This document shows positions 11,349 to 23,335 of a stretch of DNA of 64,000 nucleotides, one piece after another; the stretch's first letter is position 1, and every line of letters begins with the position of its first letter. The position numbers and the translations under genes are program-made. This DNA comes from Lasiosphaeria ovina. Its lineage: Eukaryota > Ascomycota > Sordariomycetes > Sordariales > Lasiosphaeriaceae. Where the stretch lies: contig JAULSN010000001.1 in NCBI GenBank assembly GCA_033439765.1, forward strand, positions 6,758,001 to 6,822,000, read 5' to 3'. A model generated the notes under the pieces. The model was given only the letters and a program-made list of their open reading frames with translations, had not been told where the DNA came from and did no database searches.

Positions 11349-13800
11349 ATGGCAGTGCTCAAGTCTATTTTGAAGTATCCAGGCATACCAAGCCGCCCGA
11401 AAATCGTGTACTACGAGCGCCGAGTCCTCCGGACCACCGTCAAATTCGACCTTCCGATGCCTCCCAAAGCCACCAAACGGCGCCGGGCTCCTATACAAAG
11501 TAGTATTGACGACGCTGTTACGGAGCCTCGAAGAATACGAGCGAAGAAGCCTACTGCAAAGGCCGCTGCTGCTGCCGTTAAGAAGACGAAGGCCAACCCG
11601 GCCCCGAAGAAGAAGCCCGCGAAGAAGAAGCCCACCCCCGAAGTGGCCGATTCCACCGATGCCGAGTAGGCCACCGATGCCGAACATGCCACCGATGCAG
11701 AGCAGGCCACCGATGCCGAGTAGGCTGACGATGACGATATTACCTTTACCGGTAGTAACACTCTTCCTGTATATAACTTCCCGGTATCGATCAACCTTCG
11801 GATCAACTATACGGTATAGTGGTATAAAACTCTATTCCTTTAGAGCCTTAAAGGACCTCCGCCGGCACCGCCACCTATAGTCCTTATGAAGAAGATCATA
11901 ATAGAAAGAGGCGGTATACTGGATCACCCTGTAGATGAAGATGGCCTTAGTCTTTTCGTTGGCGACGACCTTCTCAATTAGGTGTATGCCGTATAATGTG
12001 CTATGGCGAAGGCAGTCGAGAGAGAGGTAACTGGCTTTATTATAATATTCTACCGCCTTGATTACTCGGCTGGAGTAAGAAGTATAACCTCGAATGCAGC
12101 CGCGTTATATTCTACTTATATATATACGCCGGCGAAGGGAAGTGCTTCCTTTCCAGCTCGACTAATTAATACTATAGCTATTATTCGAAGTCTTTTGCCC
12201 TCTAAGTCGACTATATTCTACCTTAACCTCATATACCTATATGCCCTCGACCTACCTCCCGCTATAATACCGCCTTCGCGATCTATACCGAGTATATTCA
12301 ATAACCGTATGCCCGGTATACTAGCTATTTCGAACACTCCTACTACCGTATACTTAGTACGAAAGAACCTATTTGGCAATCACCTCTCTAGTTAGGCTGC
12401 TTATCGATACTTTACGCCCGCCACTCCTTCGAAGCCGAAGACTCCCCGTAAGTTAATAATAATAGAGATGGAAAAGGTTATCGAAAACCGGTATGCTCGT
12501 AAGGCGGCCGAAGGACCGAAAATAATATTGAACTACCTTACCCTCTAGAAGCTGTGGAAGTATAACCTCGGCTCGGTATATAAGAATTACCTATAGAACT
12601 AGACTTACTAGTGGTGTTTTGTTGACGACGGTATAACTATATATCGTAACGTATCGGCTGAAGATATTTATAAGTAGGTAGACGAGATCGCCCTTAACCG
12701 GGCTATAACGTCGGCGCCGCCGTAGTACCTCCGTAATAAGTGGAAGGAGGCGGATAACGTACGCTAGGTAGCCCGGGAGGCTTAAGCCGGGCCCGGCATA
12801 CCCGGCAGTTATCCTGAATAGAACCCGAACCTCTTAGGAAGACGACCGAAAGCTAGTTATATGCCGTAGGTGCCTCAAATCGTTATGAATATCAACGCGA
12901 ATCATAATAGTAACAACGCCGGCGAGGCGCGGTAGCCAGGTAATTAGGCGATGCCCTCTACTTACGCACCCTCTATTCACGCGCCCTCTACTTACGTACC
13001 CTCTGCTTACGCGCCCTCTGCTTACGCGCCCTCTATTTACGTACCCTCTTGCCCTCCGTCTTACGTATTACTATAAGGTAGTTATTACGGCTTATAATAT
13101 GACTCTCAGTTACCCTCGGTCGCCGGGCCGCCGTCATATATGAGCCGGTCTAACCTACGCCCTACGTAGTACGGTATGCCGATTAGGTCGTTATCGCCAC
13201 CTACGCCGCCGGCCGACCTGGACCCTCGTGAGGTTATTACCGACTTGTGCCGCCATTTTATTCGGACTCATTATACCGGGCGACCTGCCCTACGGCAGTC
13301 CGTATATAATATTGAACGCCGGCTCGGCGAAGAAGGTCGCGTACCGGGCGATATTTCCCGGCTCCCGGTATTATGGTTCCAGGGTTTGGAAATACCCTTA
13401 GAATACGTGAACTTATTCAGGCAGTCTATAAAGGGATTCCTAAAGATTGAAGCCGAACTTTTCGAGGATCGAGAGAGTAATACGGCATCGGTCCTTTCCT
13501 TAATATCGTCTTAGGGTAAGTTACATTCCTACTACCTAGGTAAACCCAGCTAATATTTACGTACGAATAGCATCACTATTACGGATGCAAGTCCCTATAG
13601 GAGCCTCCCTTCTTAACGACCGGCCCTTAAACCCTCCTTCGGACCCTCTTCTCGATAACGATGACGGCGATAACCTCGATAACCTCGATACCGGCGATAC
13701 CGGTACTCCAGAGTTTACTTTAAGGCCGGGTAGTAAAGTAGGGAGCGAGACTAAATAAATAAGGAAGAAGTCAGGAAAAGAAGTCAGGTTCAATACCTAA
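11349..13800 (+). pseudogene. transposon cargo protein, unknown family, with many TAG/TAA stops
   Basis: From 11349 to 13514 one reading frame stays coding-like but carries about 23 stops, all TAG or TAA and none TGA, as expected if Gln codons were hit by RIP. A GTAAGT donor after 13514 and an AATAG acceptor near 13568 would join a last exon ending at 13800. The start may be 11349 or the ATG at about 11458 (MPPKATKRRRAPIQ). Visible parts: a Lys/Ala/Pro-rich H1-like basic tail (KKPAKKKP); a short ATDAE repeat; a central region with NKWKEADNVR; a YAPS/YVPS repeat near 12960-13060; a charged segment near 13180-13510; and an acidic end with DNDDGDNLDNLD. No nuclease or polymerase motif is recognisable. 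A basic start and acidic end would fit a DNA- or chromatin-interacting helper, but that is inference. Confidence 0.7.
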
Positions 13801-13811
13801 TTATATACGGC

Positions 13812-14917
13812 TTAACCCACATCTCCGGTCCGTATATACTTAGCCAAATATACTAAATATAATATACTATAGTCAATACTATACTCTTCCTCTCTCGATA
13901 CTAAATACGCTACCTTAAAGTACCCTCGTACCGTATGAACCCTATCCCCTACTTCGCGTGCGGCGTTATTAAGGAATGCCTTGAACTCTTCCTCCGTAAG
14001 GGTATCGCCGTCGCTCTATTGGTAATACCGGCGAATGAAGCTTTTGACGTCCCCGAAGTATGCCTCAATAGGATTAAAATCCGGCGAGTATAGAGGCAAG
14101 AACCATAATAACATACCGTGCCGGCGGTATGCTAGGTGTACGCGCGGGTCGTGATGGAAGGATACGTTGTCCATCACAAGTATACTATTCTTCGCCGGGA
14201 AAGGATTCATCTTCGGCAATAGGTTATTCTCAAGCCACGTAACGAAGCCATCCGCGGCTATTATGCCCTTATATACTAGCAACTCTAACAGGCCGTCTGT
14301 TGTGATCGCCGGTAATAAGTGGTGACGATTTCCTCGCCTCAGTATTATTGACATCCACGGTACCGTACCTCGCGGCGCCCACCCAGTCCTTCGAGCGCCA
14401 TTCCTTCGATCAGTACCGGATTCGTCACAAAAGACATACATTTCCGCCGTGAACATAGACACCTTGCGTAGCTAGTCAAGCCTGAGAGGCTCGCTCCGTT
14501 GGGCAGCCCTATGCTCCAACCGCTTGTTGGTCCACTGAGCCTGCGCGAGGTGCCGGCTTATAGTGTAAGGTTGTACGTAAATATCGTATTCGAGGACTAG
14601 GAACCACTATAGTTCATCGAGGTATAGGTCGGGCTTGTCTTTCAGTAAGTCTAAGAGCTTCTTGTCATGGTTAGTTACGCCGGGAATTGTATGGAGAGTC
14701 CCAGACTTACCTCCATGGCCCATTCCTTCAGTATAACGGCGTTGAATCGGCTTCTTGCTTCAGTAAAAGGATCACCAGAGGCCAAATACCGCCTCTTCAG
14801 CTTATATGCGTAGACGAGGGAGATTTGCAGGGCGGCTGCAATGGCCCGGGGATGTTCGTTGCCCACGAGCATGCAATACGCCGATGCGCGTTGGTCGCGG
14901 TTCAAGTACCGCACCAT
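13812..14917 (-). pseudogene. Tc1-type DD34E transposase, inactivated
   Basis: Starts at the ATG 14917 (MVRYLNRDQR) with a helix-turn-helix region. At about 14713 a GTAAGT follows WAME. Either a roughly 50-nt intron or a one-base frameshift then leads to a segment with KPDLYLDEL and YTISRHLAQAQW, the second HTH. The catalytic core has CDESGTD, VMDNVSFHHD and YSPDFNPIEAYF, with 34 residues between the second Asp and the Glu, which is DD34E of the Tc1 type. In-frame TAG codons occur at 14607-14609, 14472-14474 and 14016-14018. The coding-like frame continues to a TAA at 13812-13814. It should have cut and pasted the element; this copy is dead. Confidence 0.85.
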
Positions 14918-15085
14918 GGTAAAAGACACACGGGCAATGTGCGTCTGGCTCAGGGCTTTCGAATGAGCTACTTTTTGGCTCTATGCAGTGCGTTTTGACG
15001 AAGAAAATGGCCTCGAATGTAGTAATTGTGCCATTGTTGGATGGCGCGCGTGTCAAAAATCGTGGCCCGGTTGCGAATGTTGGCC

Positions 15086-15131
15086 CTCTAGCGCCAAAAG
15101 TGGATCGTAAACTGGCGTTTGCAAGGCACAG
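15086..15131 (-). repeat. right terminal inverted repeat of the Tc1/mariner element
   Basis: Inverted partner of 11194-11239, followed by the TA target site at 15132-15133. Confidence 0.9.
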
Positions 15132-16532
15132 TACTCACTACGTGTTTGCTTGCCTTCATTTGGACTTCCAGCTGTGTGTGTGCTAGCCTCACACTTTCCA
15201 ACAACACCGAAACCGGACCCTTCTCCCTTCTCCTTAAAGGCAAAGTGGGCAGGAGTGAACTTGTCTTTGCCGTGGCACCGCCTTCGCACACTCGTCTTAC
15301 TTGATGTTAGAGCCAGACCCAAGATAGCAGCGCAACCGAATGCCACAAGGTCAAGAGAAGTTCGGCGAGGGGCTCGCACGTGTGACGGGGTGCCGTTACG
15401 CTAGCAGACACAAAATGAATGCCTATTGCCTAGCACTCTAGGCATCATCAACAACAACTTACCCCCTAAGGTTAACAGAGGTTCCGACGTAATTAAGTTG
15501 GAAAATTCAGGTGGGAGAGGATCTCTAAGGAAAATATAGATATGGAGAAACCCTAGGCGTAATATGCCATTAAGGGTAGAAGCTGCTACATAAGTCGTAG
15601 TATCTAGTACTTTTTAACGTAGTACTGACTCTATATTCTTGCATTATATTCGGATTGATACCGTTGGGGTATGGTTTGGAATTGAATTGGGTGGTCTTTG
15701 GGTGGTACGGTCGCCTGGAAACGACAGGAACTCGTAACCTATGATTAACGTGGTGCCGTTACGCCAGCAGACACAAACCAGATACCTGTTGCCTGGAACT
15801 CTGGGCAGCAGCAGCTATATGGTCGCAACCCCGCTACAGCATGTCGGGATGAGCACATCACCACTATGGGGAGGGAAAAGCGGAATACTTGAACCATCAC
15901 GATAATGTTAAAGTGTGAAGCCGTGCTCTGGATATTCTGGGACTCCCAAATCACTAGCTTGAACCATCGCAAAGTTGATGGAGATCACCTGATCATCACG
16001 ATTCATCCAGGCCGTGGGGGTTTTACCTGTCGTGTTTTGTAGACAACAGAGGATCTTGTGGGTACGGTGTCGTTCAAAAAGCGACCGGCACTTGCGACTC
16101 TACGCTTTGGTTGTATAGCCGTCGGCGGACGGGATGTCAATGCCACTCACCATGGTCAGCAGTCCTAGCAACTAATTAGCATTAGGTTTCACTACCACAT
16201 TTCGCTTCTGCCAATTCTCCGGTCACCAACCGTAGCATCACTGTCGAGACGCACCAATGGGCTTTCAAAGGGACTTCGGCCTGGGAAATTAGGCTCTAAC
16301 GGCGCTTATGGGTCACTCGCCCCCTTCGATCTCAGCCATTCTCGACAGTGCCCAGGCGCCCAGCTGGCCAAAGAAGCCTTCCGGGTCATCTCCTCGCCAC
16401 TTCTTTAGCGAAAACCAAAGGTGCCGAGCGTCCCTTCCCGCGGCGATGGCGCTCTCGAATTCTGGCGCATGTGCGTAAAGAACCTGTGAATGGACATTTG
16501 TCAGCTAATGTATCCGTCGGACACTGGATTTC
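15132..16532. other. intergenic region with a diverged repeat pair
   Basis: No gene recognised. It contains two copies of a roughly 65-bp sequence (about 15386-15450 and 15750-15815) and otherwise non-coding DNA up to the stop of the APH-like gene. Confidence 0.4.
15386..15815 (+). repeat. two direct copies of a ~65-bp repeat about 365 bp apart
   Basis: Both copies share GTGCCGTTACGC and AGCAGACACAAA, then CCT-TTGCCT and ACTCT-GGCA blocks. Several differences are C in the second copy versus T in the first, so the first looks mutated by C-to-T change. Nothing identifies the parent element. Confidence 0.5.
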
Positions 16533-17866
16533 TCAAACGCCTAGTGTAATAGATACCCCGAGATACTGGCGCGCATGGCCCATGTACTCGTGACGGTATT
16601 CTTGCGTAGCATCGTCTTCAACCCGGGTGATCGCAGGGTGCCCTTGCTCGTCGGCCGTGAGGTCGACCAGGACCGTCATCTCGGGGTCGGCAAGAAGTGC
16701 GGGAACAATACAGCCCGTCTCCCAGTCGAAGAGCGATGTAATGCGGGCTTCGCCGCCGGGCTCGTCTACCGCGACGGACATGTTGTGGATCCCAAAGTCG
16801 CCGTGCTCTAGAACGGGCCTGTAGTACAGCTGTTCCTTGTCTGGGCAGTCGGGCAGTATGTGCGGGATAAGGCTGAGGAGAGCCTGCTTGGCCTTTATTG
16901 ATTCGGGGCCCACTGTGTCGTTGTCGGATTCCCATCCTATCATGTCGCCCTCAGATTCAATCGTTACCTCGACCCTGGCCACCAACACGGCGGTCCAGAA
17001 AGCTCGAGTGAATGTGATTGGGATGGGAAGTTCCTCGGGTATGAAATTGAAGGTCCGGAGAAGGAGCCATTTGGCAATGAAATCCCGGGGGACCATGAAG
17101 TTGAACAGGGACGCGCGGATGCACGCTGCCTGGATGAGAAGGCTTCCCTAGCTCGGATTATGCGTTTCTGCGGTTAGCAAGTGTTGTTTCGAGAAAGTGG
17201 AGATGCATGGTATCGTGCGACGTGGCCAAACTGGGTGGTAATTATGATTTTGCCATGTGCTTACCTTGCCGGCTGGACTCAGTTCCTCCCAGACATTGGC
17301 CCGACCGTCCTTCTTTTCAAACACCATTAAAGATCTGCCGCTGATACTATCGGCTGGGGGGTGGGCGCCCCCGCCGCCAGCTCGCCGAGCAGGACCACGA
17401 AAATGGAGGAGTCGTGAGTTGGGGATATCCGGGATTTGTTCCAAGAGGCCGTTCGCGGCAACCTGGAACCCAATGTCGCTGAGGATGAGTTCCATGCTGA
17501 GGCCGTCATATTCGGGCTCGTTGACATCGCTGCGCCCAAGGCGGACCACGATGTCTTGTTTGTTGGATAATTGGCAGTGAAGGCCCTGGTTAATCTCAAT
17601 GTTAACTCGCGCCGCAAGCCGTGATTAAGTCGTAACGAGCAACGTACCAGGTTGTTGGACCCCCTTGTGACTATTGGGATGTCTACGACTTTATCGTCGA
17701 CGGCAGCTTCCACCTCTCGGATGAGAGATTTCACATTCCATGCATCTCGAAATGGGCTATGGTTGCTGCGAACCAGAGATAGTAGCTGCTTCCCATCGTA
17801 ATCAGACCCATCAGGCATCATTGGCCAGTCATCGATTATTACACAACCATTGTTCTCGAACGACAT
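16533..17866 (-). CDS. aminoglycoside-phosphotransferase-like (APH family) kinase
   Basis: Three exons on the minus strand, 17866-17648, 17585-17265 and 17147-16533 (384 aa). The introns are 62 and 117 nt, with GTACGT/ACCAG and GTAAGC/GCTAG ends, both in phase. The C-terminal lobe shows the Brenner-type motif HGDFGIHN (catalytic Asp and metal-binding Asn), followed by SLFDWETG, equivalent to the DFG/DxD metal-binding Asp of APH kinases. FWTAVLVARVEV precedes it, as in fungal APH proteins. The N-lobe reads GSNNL at the exon 1/2 junction, where a glycine-loop-like strand would sit. The family phosphorylates small hydroxyl substrates; fungal members are mostly uncharacterised. The substrate cannot be named. 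Confidence 0.78.
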
Positions 17867-19068
17867 GGTATTCGTGATCCGAAAGATGCTATCAGTGATG
17901 CGTCAGTGATGCGTCAGTGATGCGAAGGATGCCGTCGGTTACGCCAAGGCAAGATAACGGCTGGTTTACGATGAAAACGACGAGGACGAATTTGCCAGGT
18001 GGGGTGGGGTCGATAGGAAAGGACGGTCAGGTCGTTCTGTCATAAACTCTTCCTGTGTATTTCGCTCAGAAAATCTTCTCTGGCTGTGAAATATCGGCGC
18101 CGCCATTAGAGCTCAGCGCCGATAAAATTACCACATTTACAGCCAAAGTTGCCCCCTTATCTAGCTGCACTGCTCTAATGCTCTGGTAACTACATCAACG
18201 TCGCTAGCGTCGATATACTTCAAACAGGGCATTGAAAGGTATCCGTACCGCTCTTCTGTTATTCAATCCCATGTTGGCTACAGTCTACTAGCAACGTTTT
18301 TTTCTGTAAAACTTGTCATCGGGCCAGACTTGTTGACGATGTTTTCTCTAAATAGCAAGTTACGCCCCCTGATTGTTTGTGGTGCTTGAATTCTGGTCCT
18401 AGCCTCTTTGAAGGTGTAGATTCAAGAACCAGCCGGCAAGATTATCTCTCTCGGATGAAAGACCAAAACGAGGGGCACCAGGCGTTGACCTCGGTGTACC
18501 CTCGAGATGTTAGCCAGCCCAGAGCCATCCTTCGTGTCACTGACGATGACCCAGCGATTTCGTAAGGCAGGGCAGGGATTCTCTCGCACACTGAAACCCC
18601 ACGCTCGCTTGAAGAATTGAAAATTTAAAAGAGAATCCATAACAAGAGCCAAGGCCTTAATTTTGGGTTTCTAGGCATAGATAGTATGTTTAAATAAACG
18701 CCCGCGGACTGGTCGCCAGGACATGACACACTACTTGTTTCCCGTCGTGGGGTTGGTAATTAAGGGACAGGCTTAATCATTAACCCCCCTGCTCTTGTTC
18801 CTGCCCACCGGCAGACCCGACTGCCGCTCGCTGTCCGTCAAAGAACCCTCGCTCTTCGCTAGCTATTCTAGCCATCAGAGACGCCTTCGACATGCCTTCG
18901 GGCAGTTTATATAGTCCCGGAACCAAGACGACAATTAGAAGTAATGGAATGATACATCACTTCTTGCTCTTATTCCGTCTTCAGTGATTGTAATTATAGC
19001 ACCGTGAGTAGATTGCCTTGTTCAGGTGGTCAACTACTAGCTCAGCGACATCGGCAACTTCCTTCCCC
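17867..19068. other. intergenic region
   Basis: No gene recognised. It includes a short GATGCGTCAGT triplication near 17890-17920, which could be part of the APH-like gene promoter. Confidence 0.4.
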
Positions 19069-21640
19069 CTAACCCGATTCCCTGCCGCACGGGACAGGGA
19101 CGGGATTATGGCCACCGCCGTCACGGTTGTTGGCTCGCTTGTCAGAGACCTGTGAGACCGCGGTCTCGATCATCCGCACATCCGTCGAGAATCTCTCTGG
19201 CAGCGGGCGTTGCCCATCGAGCCTCTGCCTGGCGTAATTAACCGTAGGGTTCAGTTGCAAGCACCTCTTGAACGAATCCAGCGAGTCATCTAGTTGATGC
19301 GCAGTGTCGTACTAGTAGCACATTATTCTCCAGTCAACATTTGAAATAATTATGTGTGTGAGAGGTGACGAAACGCACCAACACGCCGAGATTGAACCAG
19401 AACTCCCAGCGCAGCGGGTCGGCGCGGAGCGCGTTGGCGAGCAGGTACAAGCAGTCTTTCCAGTCGTGGGCGTTGTAGTAGAGCAGCGCGTTCGAGTTGA
19501 AGTAGTCGGGCGAGGGGGATCCGACCACGCACTCGACATATGGCTCGGCAGACAAGCCCGAGCCCGAGCTGTCGTCGCCGTAATATCCCACATCGCAGTA
19601 CTGACAGGCGAGAAAGTAGTCAGACTGGGACCCCACCGTCCAGTGCAGGTCTGTTTTTAAATGGCTATCAGCATCTTGCCAAGAGAGATATGTTGTCGGT
19701 GAGATTACCTACCGTGGAACTCAGAAGCCCTAACGGAAAAGGGTAGAGCACGCAGCGTCTCTGACTGCCGGACAAGGACCCACCACCCGGCAAACCTCCT
19801 GATGCTCGGGTCAGCCCTGTCTTGCGAGTACAGCGCCCAGGGCTGTTTCATGTTTCTGAGCGGCTCTTCGGGCGTGAAGGTCTCGACTCGGCGGGGGGAT
19901 GTCGGTGTTTCATACGGGGCCTTGACAGCGAGTTCTGGGGGGGAGCGGCTCATATTTCCCGTGGTAACGGGCGGCGAGTCGGGCGCGAGGTTCATGCCCG
20001 CTTTTTCTAGGAGAGTGACAAGGTTTTCGTGCCCTTGCTCTGTGACCTTCAGCCTTCCGCAGTCAGCGCTGCAGTAACGGAGTGTGGCGCGTCCGACGTT
20101 AGCAGATAGATAAATGAAAAGATGCGATAATAATTATCAATGACCTGACTTGCCAGTTATCGTCGTTATTTTTGTCAGACTCCCGCTGCAGCGAGCCCGA
20201 GCAGCGCGAGAACGAGCACAAGTCGGGAGCTATTTGCGTCGACAGCTCAGGAACCAGCATTGTCTGCTCAACGTGCATGCCGGGTTTGATGATTCTCTCC
20301 CAGCGATGGCGGGAGATGTTCGAGTGCGAGCCTGCGACTCGGAGAGTGAAGCGGTTGGCCAGGATTCCCTGCAACCCCGGGCGGTCGTTCCTGAAGACAA
20401 TGACTCGGAGCATCTCTTTGAAGGTCTGGATAATGGTAGTTAGCCGGGTTGCTTGTAATCCGAGGTCTAGAAGAACTTGAACTCACCTTCCACTGTTCAC
20501 AGAGCTGGAATGGCAGCGCCCAGCTTTCGCCGAGCGCGTCGTCAAACCTTATAAACTGAATGTTCAGCTGGAGGGGGATACGATTCACCGCCTGAGTGAG
20601 ACGTTGAATGTTATTCCGAATGTCGAGCAGCATCGACCTGCGCATTGAACATCGTCAGTTAATTGATGCCTGAAGTGTGAGGAAGACTGGCATACGTATT
20701 CTGAGTAACCACCCGCAAGACATTTGCCGACGACTTGACCAGGCTAGCAAATATCAGCAAACCCGTGAAAGATGCATACGTCAGCCGGAATCTCTTGCTC
20801 GGCACTTACACCAGCACGAGCGAGAACAGCCGAGTGAGCCCAGCGCGCAGCCCGGTCGTCAGTCCCCTGCTCAGCGCTATCACTTGGTCTAGCGAGCTAG
20901 TCATCGACTGTAGATTTGCTTGCACGCCACTGAAGTTGTCCTCCATCCTGTGGAACTGCTCCGCCGTCGCCGCGCTGGTCTCGACGACGAAGCACTTCAG
21001 GTCGGCCACGGCGCGAGGGGCAACGGCGGCGGCGTGAGCGGTAACGTCGCGGAGCAGGTCGACCTGTCGAGCGACCGAGGATAAGCTGTTGGAATGGTTT
21101 TCGGACGCGTCTTTGAGCTCGGGCGCCATGCGTTGGATCTGGTTCCTGAATTGTAGTGTGTGAGCTAGCTTCTTATAAGGCGCACATTGGCGTTCAGGAG
21201 TCCACTGCCTACAGCTGCAGTGTGCCCTGGAGGATGTTCATGTCCAGCATCTTTGACTGCAGGATCTTGCGGAGCTCGTCGACGTCCTTTTTCCCAACCA
21301 TCGACCAGGTCAAGCGGGCGCCGATGGACTGGAGAGTCGGCGTCGTTACACGGAATGGGCCTAGATCCTTCTCGAGGCCGTGCATTTTAGCGAGGAAGTT
21401 TTGGAGTGACTGGCTGCAGTGCAGGGAGATGGCGCGGAGTCGGTCGACGATTTCATGATCGGCCGCGTGTGTAGGTTCGATGGAGAGGAGCGTCTGTATG
21501 GTGCGGCTGTGCATCTCCAGTTCGGCGAGCAGTTGCTGGAAATGCCGGGGGGCGCCGTGGTAGCTTCGGATCTCGGTGGCTATCCTCTCTAAGAGGCTGA
21601 GAATGGCAACGATATCGCCGACAGGGAAGCCGAGACTCAT
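19069..21640 (-). CDS. STAND-type N-terminal domain, ubiquitin-like (ULD) domain and TPR-like C-terminus
   Basis: Eight exons on the minus strand: 21640-21213, 21145-20810, 20743-20696, 20637-20487, 20425-20145, 20068-19713, 19650-19379 and 19311-19069, giving 704 aa. All seven introns are 58-76 nt with compatible phases; the donor at 20144 (GTCATT) is the weakest. The N-terminus (MSLGFPVGDIVAIL...) is the helical domain found at the head of many fungal STAND/NLR proteins. A coiled region follows. Then comes FIRFDDALGESWALPF with a segment ending WERIIKPGMHV, typical of fungal ubiquitin-like domains (ULD_2). The C-terminus has Cys pairs (ACQYCD) and two TPR-like helices (ALLYYNAHDWKDCLYLL, SLDSFKRCLQLNP). 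No NACHT or NB-ARC is present, so it is more likely an adaptor or sensor than an ATPase. Confidence 0.75.
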
Positions 21641-22316
21641 GGCGCGGGAGCTAACCGGAAACAGGGACTCGTATACGCGATTAGATGCTAGTACTCTACC
21701 TAGTTGCGGGTCTTGCCGAGGACAGCGGCTAGTTTGAGATTAACTCCAACGAATATCGAGAAGGGCGGGAATTTCAGTGGGGGGAAGGTCTAGAACGCAT
21801 GCAGCCTTTCATTGTGACTCAGACCACCAGATCGAGGCTAGGAGCTTTCGACGTAGATAAGGCGAAATACGGTATCGCGCTGCAGAAGGATGGCTCGGGA
21901 CACCCAACAACAGCTTAGCAAAACGGGCCAATCAACGAGCGGTAAACTCCTTACACGGCCGGCTCCAAACGGCCCGGAGTCTTGGACGTCGCACAAGTGG
22001 ATAAATCCGAAGCTTTATTCCGACGGCCACTGGGCGTGGCATTCATAATCCCGACATTGGGGAAACCCGTCGGATTCTTCCGTATTATATATTCACCAGC
22101 ACCACCCCATGCCAAGTTGGCCAGACCACTTTGCACTGGCGTGTTGTCAAGCGCTGACCTAATTAACTACACCGACAGCGGCCTAGGGCTTACATTCGAG
22201 AAAGCATTGCTCTACTTACTTGCAATAAAGTAGGACATTCCGCCGTTTCTCCATCCGGCCACTGCCCAAATTCGCTGAAAAGTCATTACTCATTTCTTCC
22301 AACACCGAACGCAAGC
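21641..22316. other. divergent promoter region
   Basis: Space between the minus-strand ULD/TPR gene and the plus-strand EthD-like gene. No gene recognised; it should hold both promoters. Confidence 0.4.
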
Positions 22317-23171
22317 ATGACTATCCGATGCGGGCTGTTCCTCGTGCGGTCCAAGATCATGGACCCGGCGCTCACGCCCGAGGTGTTCCGGCAGTGGTAC
22401 GAGCAGGTGCACATCCCGCACCTGTTGGGCACGGGCAAGATCCCCGCGAGCGCCCGCTACACGCTTTCCTCTTCGTCGCCGCCGCCAGAGGACGGACAGG
22501 AGCCGACCCGCCCGTACCTGGCCGTCTACCCGGTCACCGACCTCGACTGGCTCAAGACCCCCGACTGCTCCTTCTTCACGATCCCGCTGCACGACGACAT
22601 GCTGCCAAATGCGAGCAAGTTCGTCTTCGACGTGGCCGCCTTCGACGCGCGCTTCTTTGAGCGTGTTGTTGGCGTCGAGAGCAGGTTCGTGAAGGGTACG
22701 TCTGACATGAACAAATCTGTGTGTGTGGTAATCAAGGCGGCAACTAGCTGACACGCGATGCGCGGAATCTGAACCAGGCCCGGCGAAGCATCTGATCATA
22801 GTGTTGATTAGCTTGGAGGCTGCGGGGGAGCAGGAGCCGGAGTCGCTGCTGCACGCCTCGCTTCCGGCCGGTGAAGCGGACCGGTCGACGCTGTTCAAGT
22901 TCGAGTTCGCGCCCGGCGCCAAGGAAGGCTCGGCCGAGAAGCTTGCCGGATATGTGGCAGTTGTAAGTGTTTCTGTGATTGTTATTCATACTCCAGGACA
23001 TGGCTTGCCTCTAGATTGTGGACTGAATTTAGCTGACTAACTCTCACTTTTCCCGTCTAGCACGAGTTCACAGAGCTCCCGGATGGTGTCACGGGTGCGA
23101 AGCAGGCAGGCTATGAGTCTGCCACGTATAACTTCCTAAGCAGTTTTGGAGACACTGAAGTAAAGATTTAG
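22317..23171 (+). CDS. EthD-like dimeric alpha/beta-barrel protein
   Basis: Three exons, 22317-22695, 22778-22962 and 23061-23171 (224 aa). The introns (82 and 98 nt) start GTACGT and GTAAGT and rejoin FVK|GPAKHLI and YVAV|HEFTELP. Two ferredoxin-like halves are visible: GLFLVRSKI with FRQWYEQVHIPHLL, then LAVYPVTDLDWL; the second half has LIIVLISLE and ends with YNFLSSFGD. The WYE-x-VHIP pattern is typical of fungal EthD-type stress or degradation-related proteins. No active-site assignment is possible and the reaction is unknown. Confidence 0.72.
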
Positions 23172-23335
23172 TTGTCGGATACAGGTTTAGATTGAGGGCT
23201 TGGAAAACTGGCTGCTGTGGAAAGCTTCAATTACCCCCCGTCCAGTGTCCGGTTCCATGAGTGCGGTCAATGCTGTGATTACACCGTAACCCAACACTTA
23301 TCGTGAATCCATCGTCGCCTCGTAGTTATCAAGTA

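Larger units (their letters stand above)
11194..15131. mobile_element. Tc1/mariner-type DNA transposon with two genes, RIP-degraded
   Basis: A 3.94-kb element. The terminal inverted repeats begin CTGTGCCTTGC, are identical for 46 bp (11194-11239 versus 15086-15131) and stay similar for about 25 bp more. A TA dinucleotide flanks each end (11192-11193, 15132-15133), the Tc1/mariner target duplication. Inside are a minus-strand DD34E transposase and a plus-strand cargo gene whose 3' ends lie 11 bp apart. The interior is rich in TA and poor in CA/TG, while the TIRs are not, as expected after RIP. Confidence 0.88.

Noticed and set aside
11349..13514. Reassigned stop codons (TAA/TAG read as Gln) in the cargo gene
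   Set aside because: Host genes in the window use TAA, TAG and TGA normally, CAG codons remain in the same frame, and TA enrichment fits RIP.
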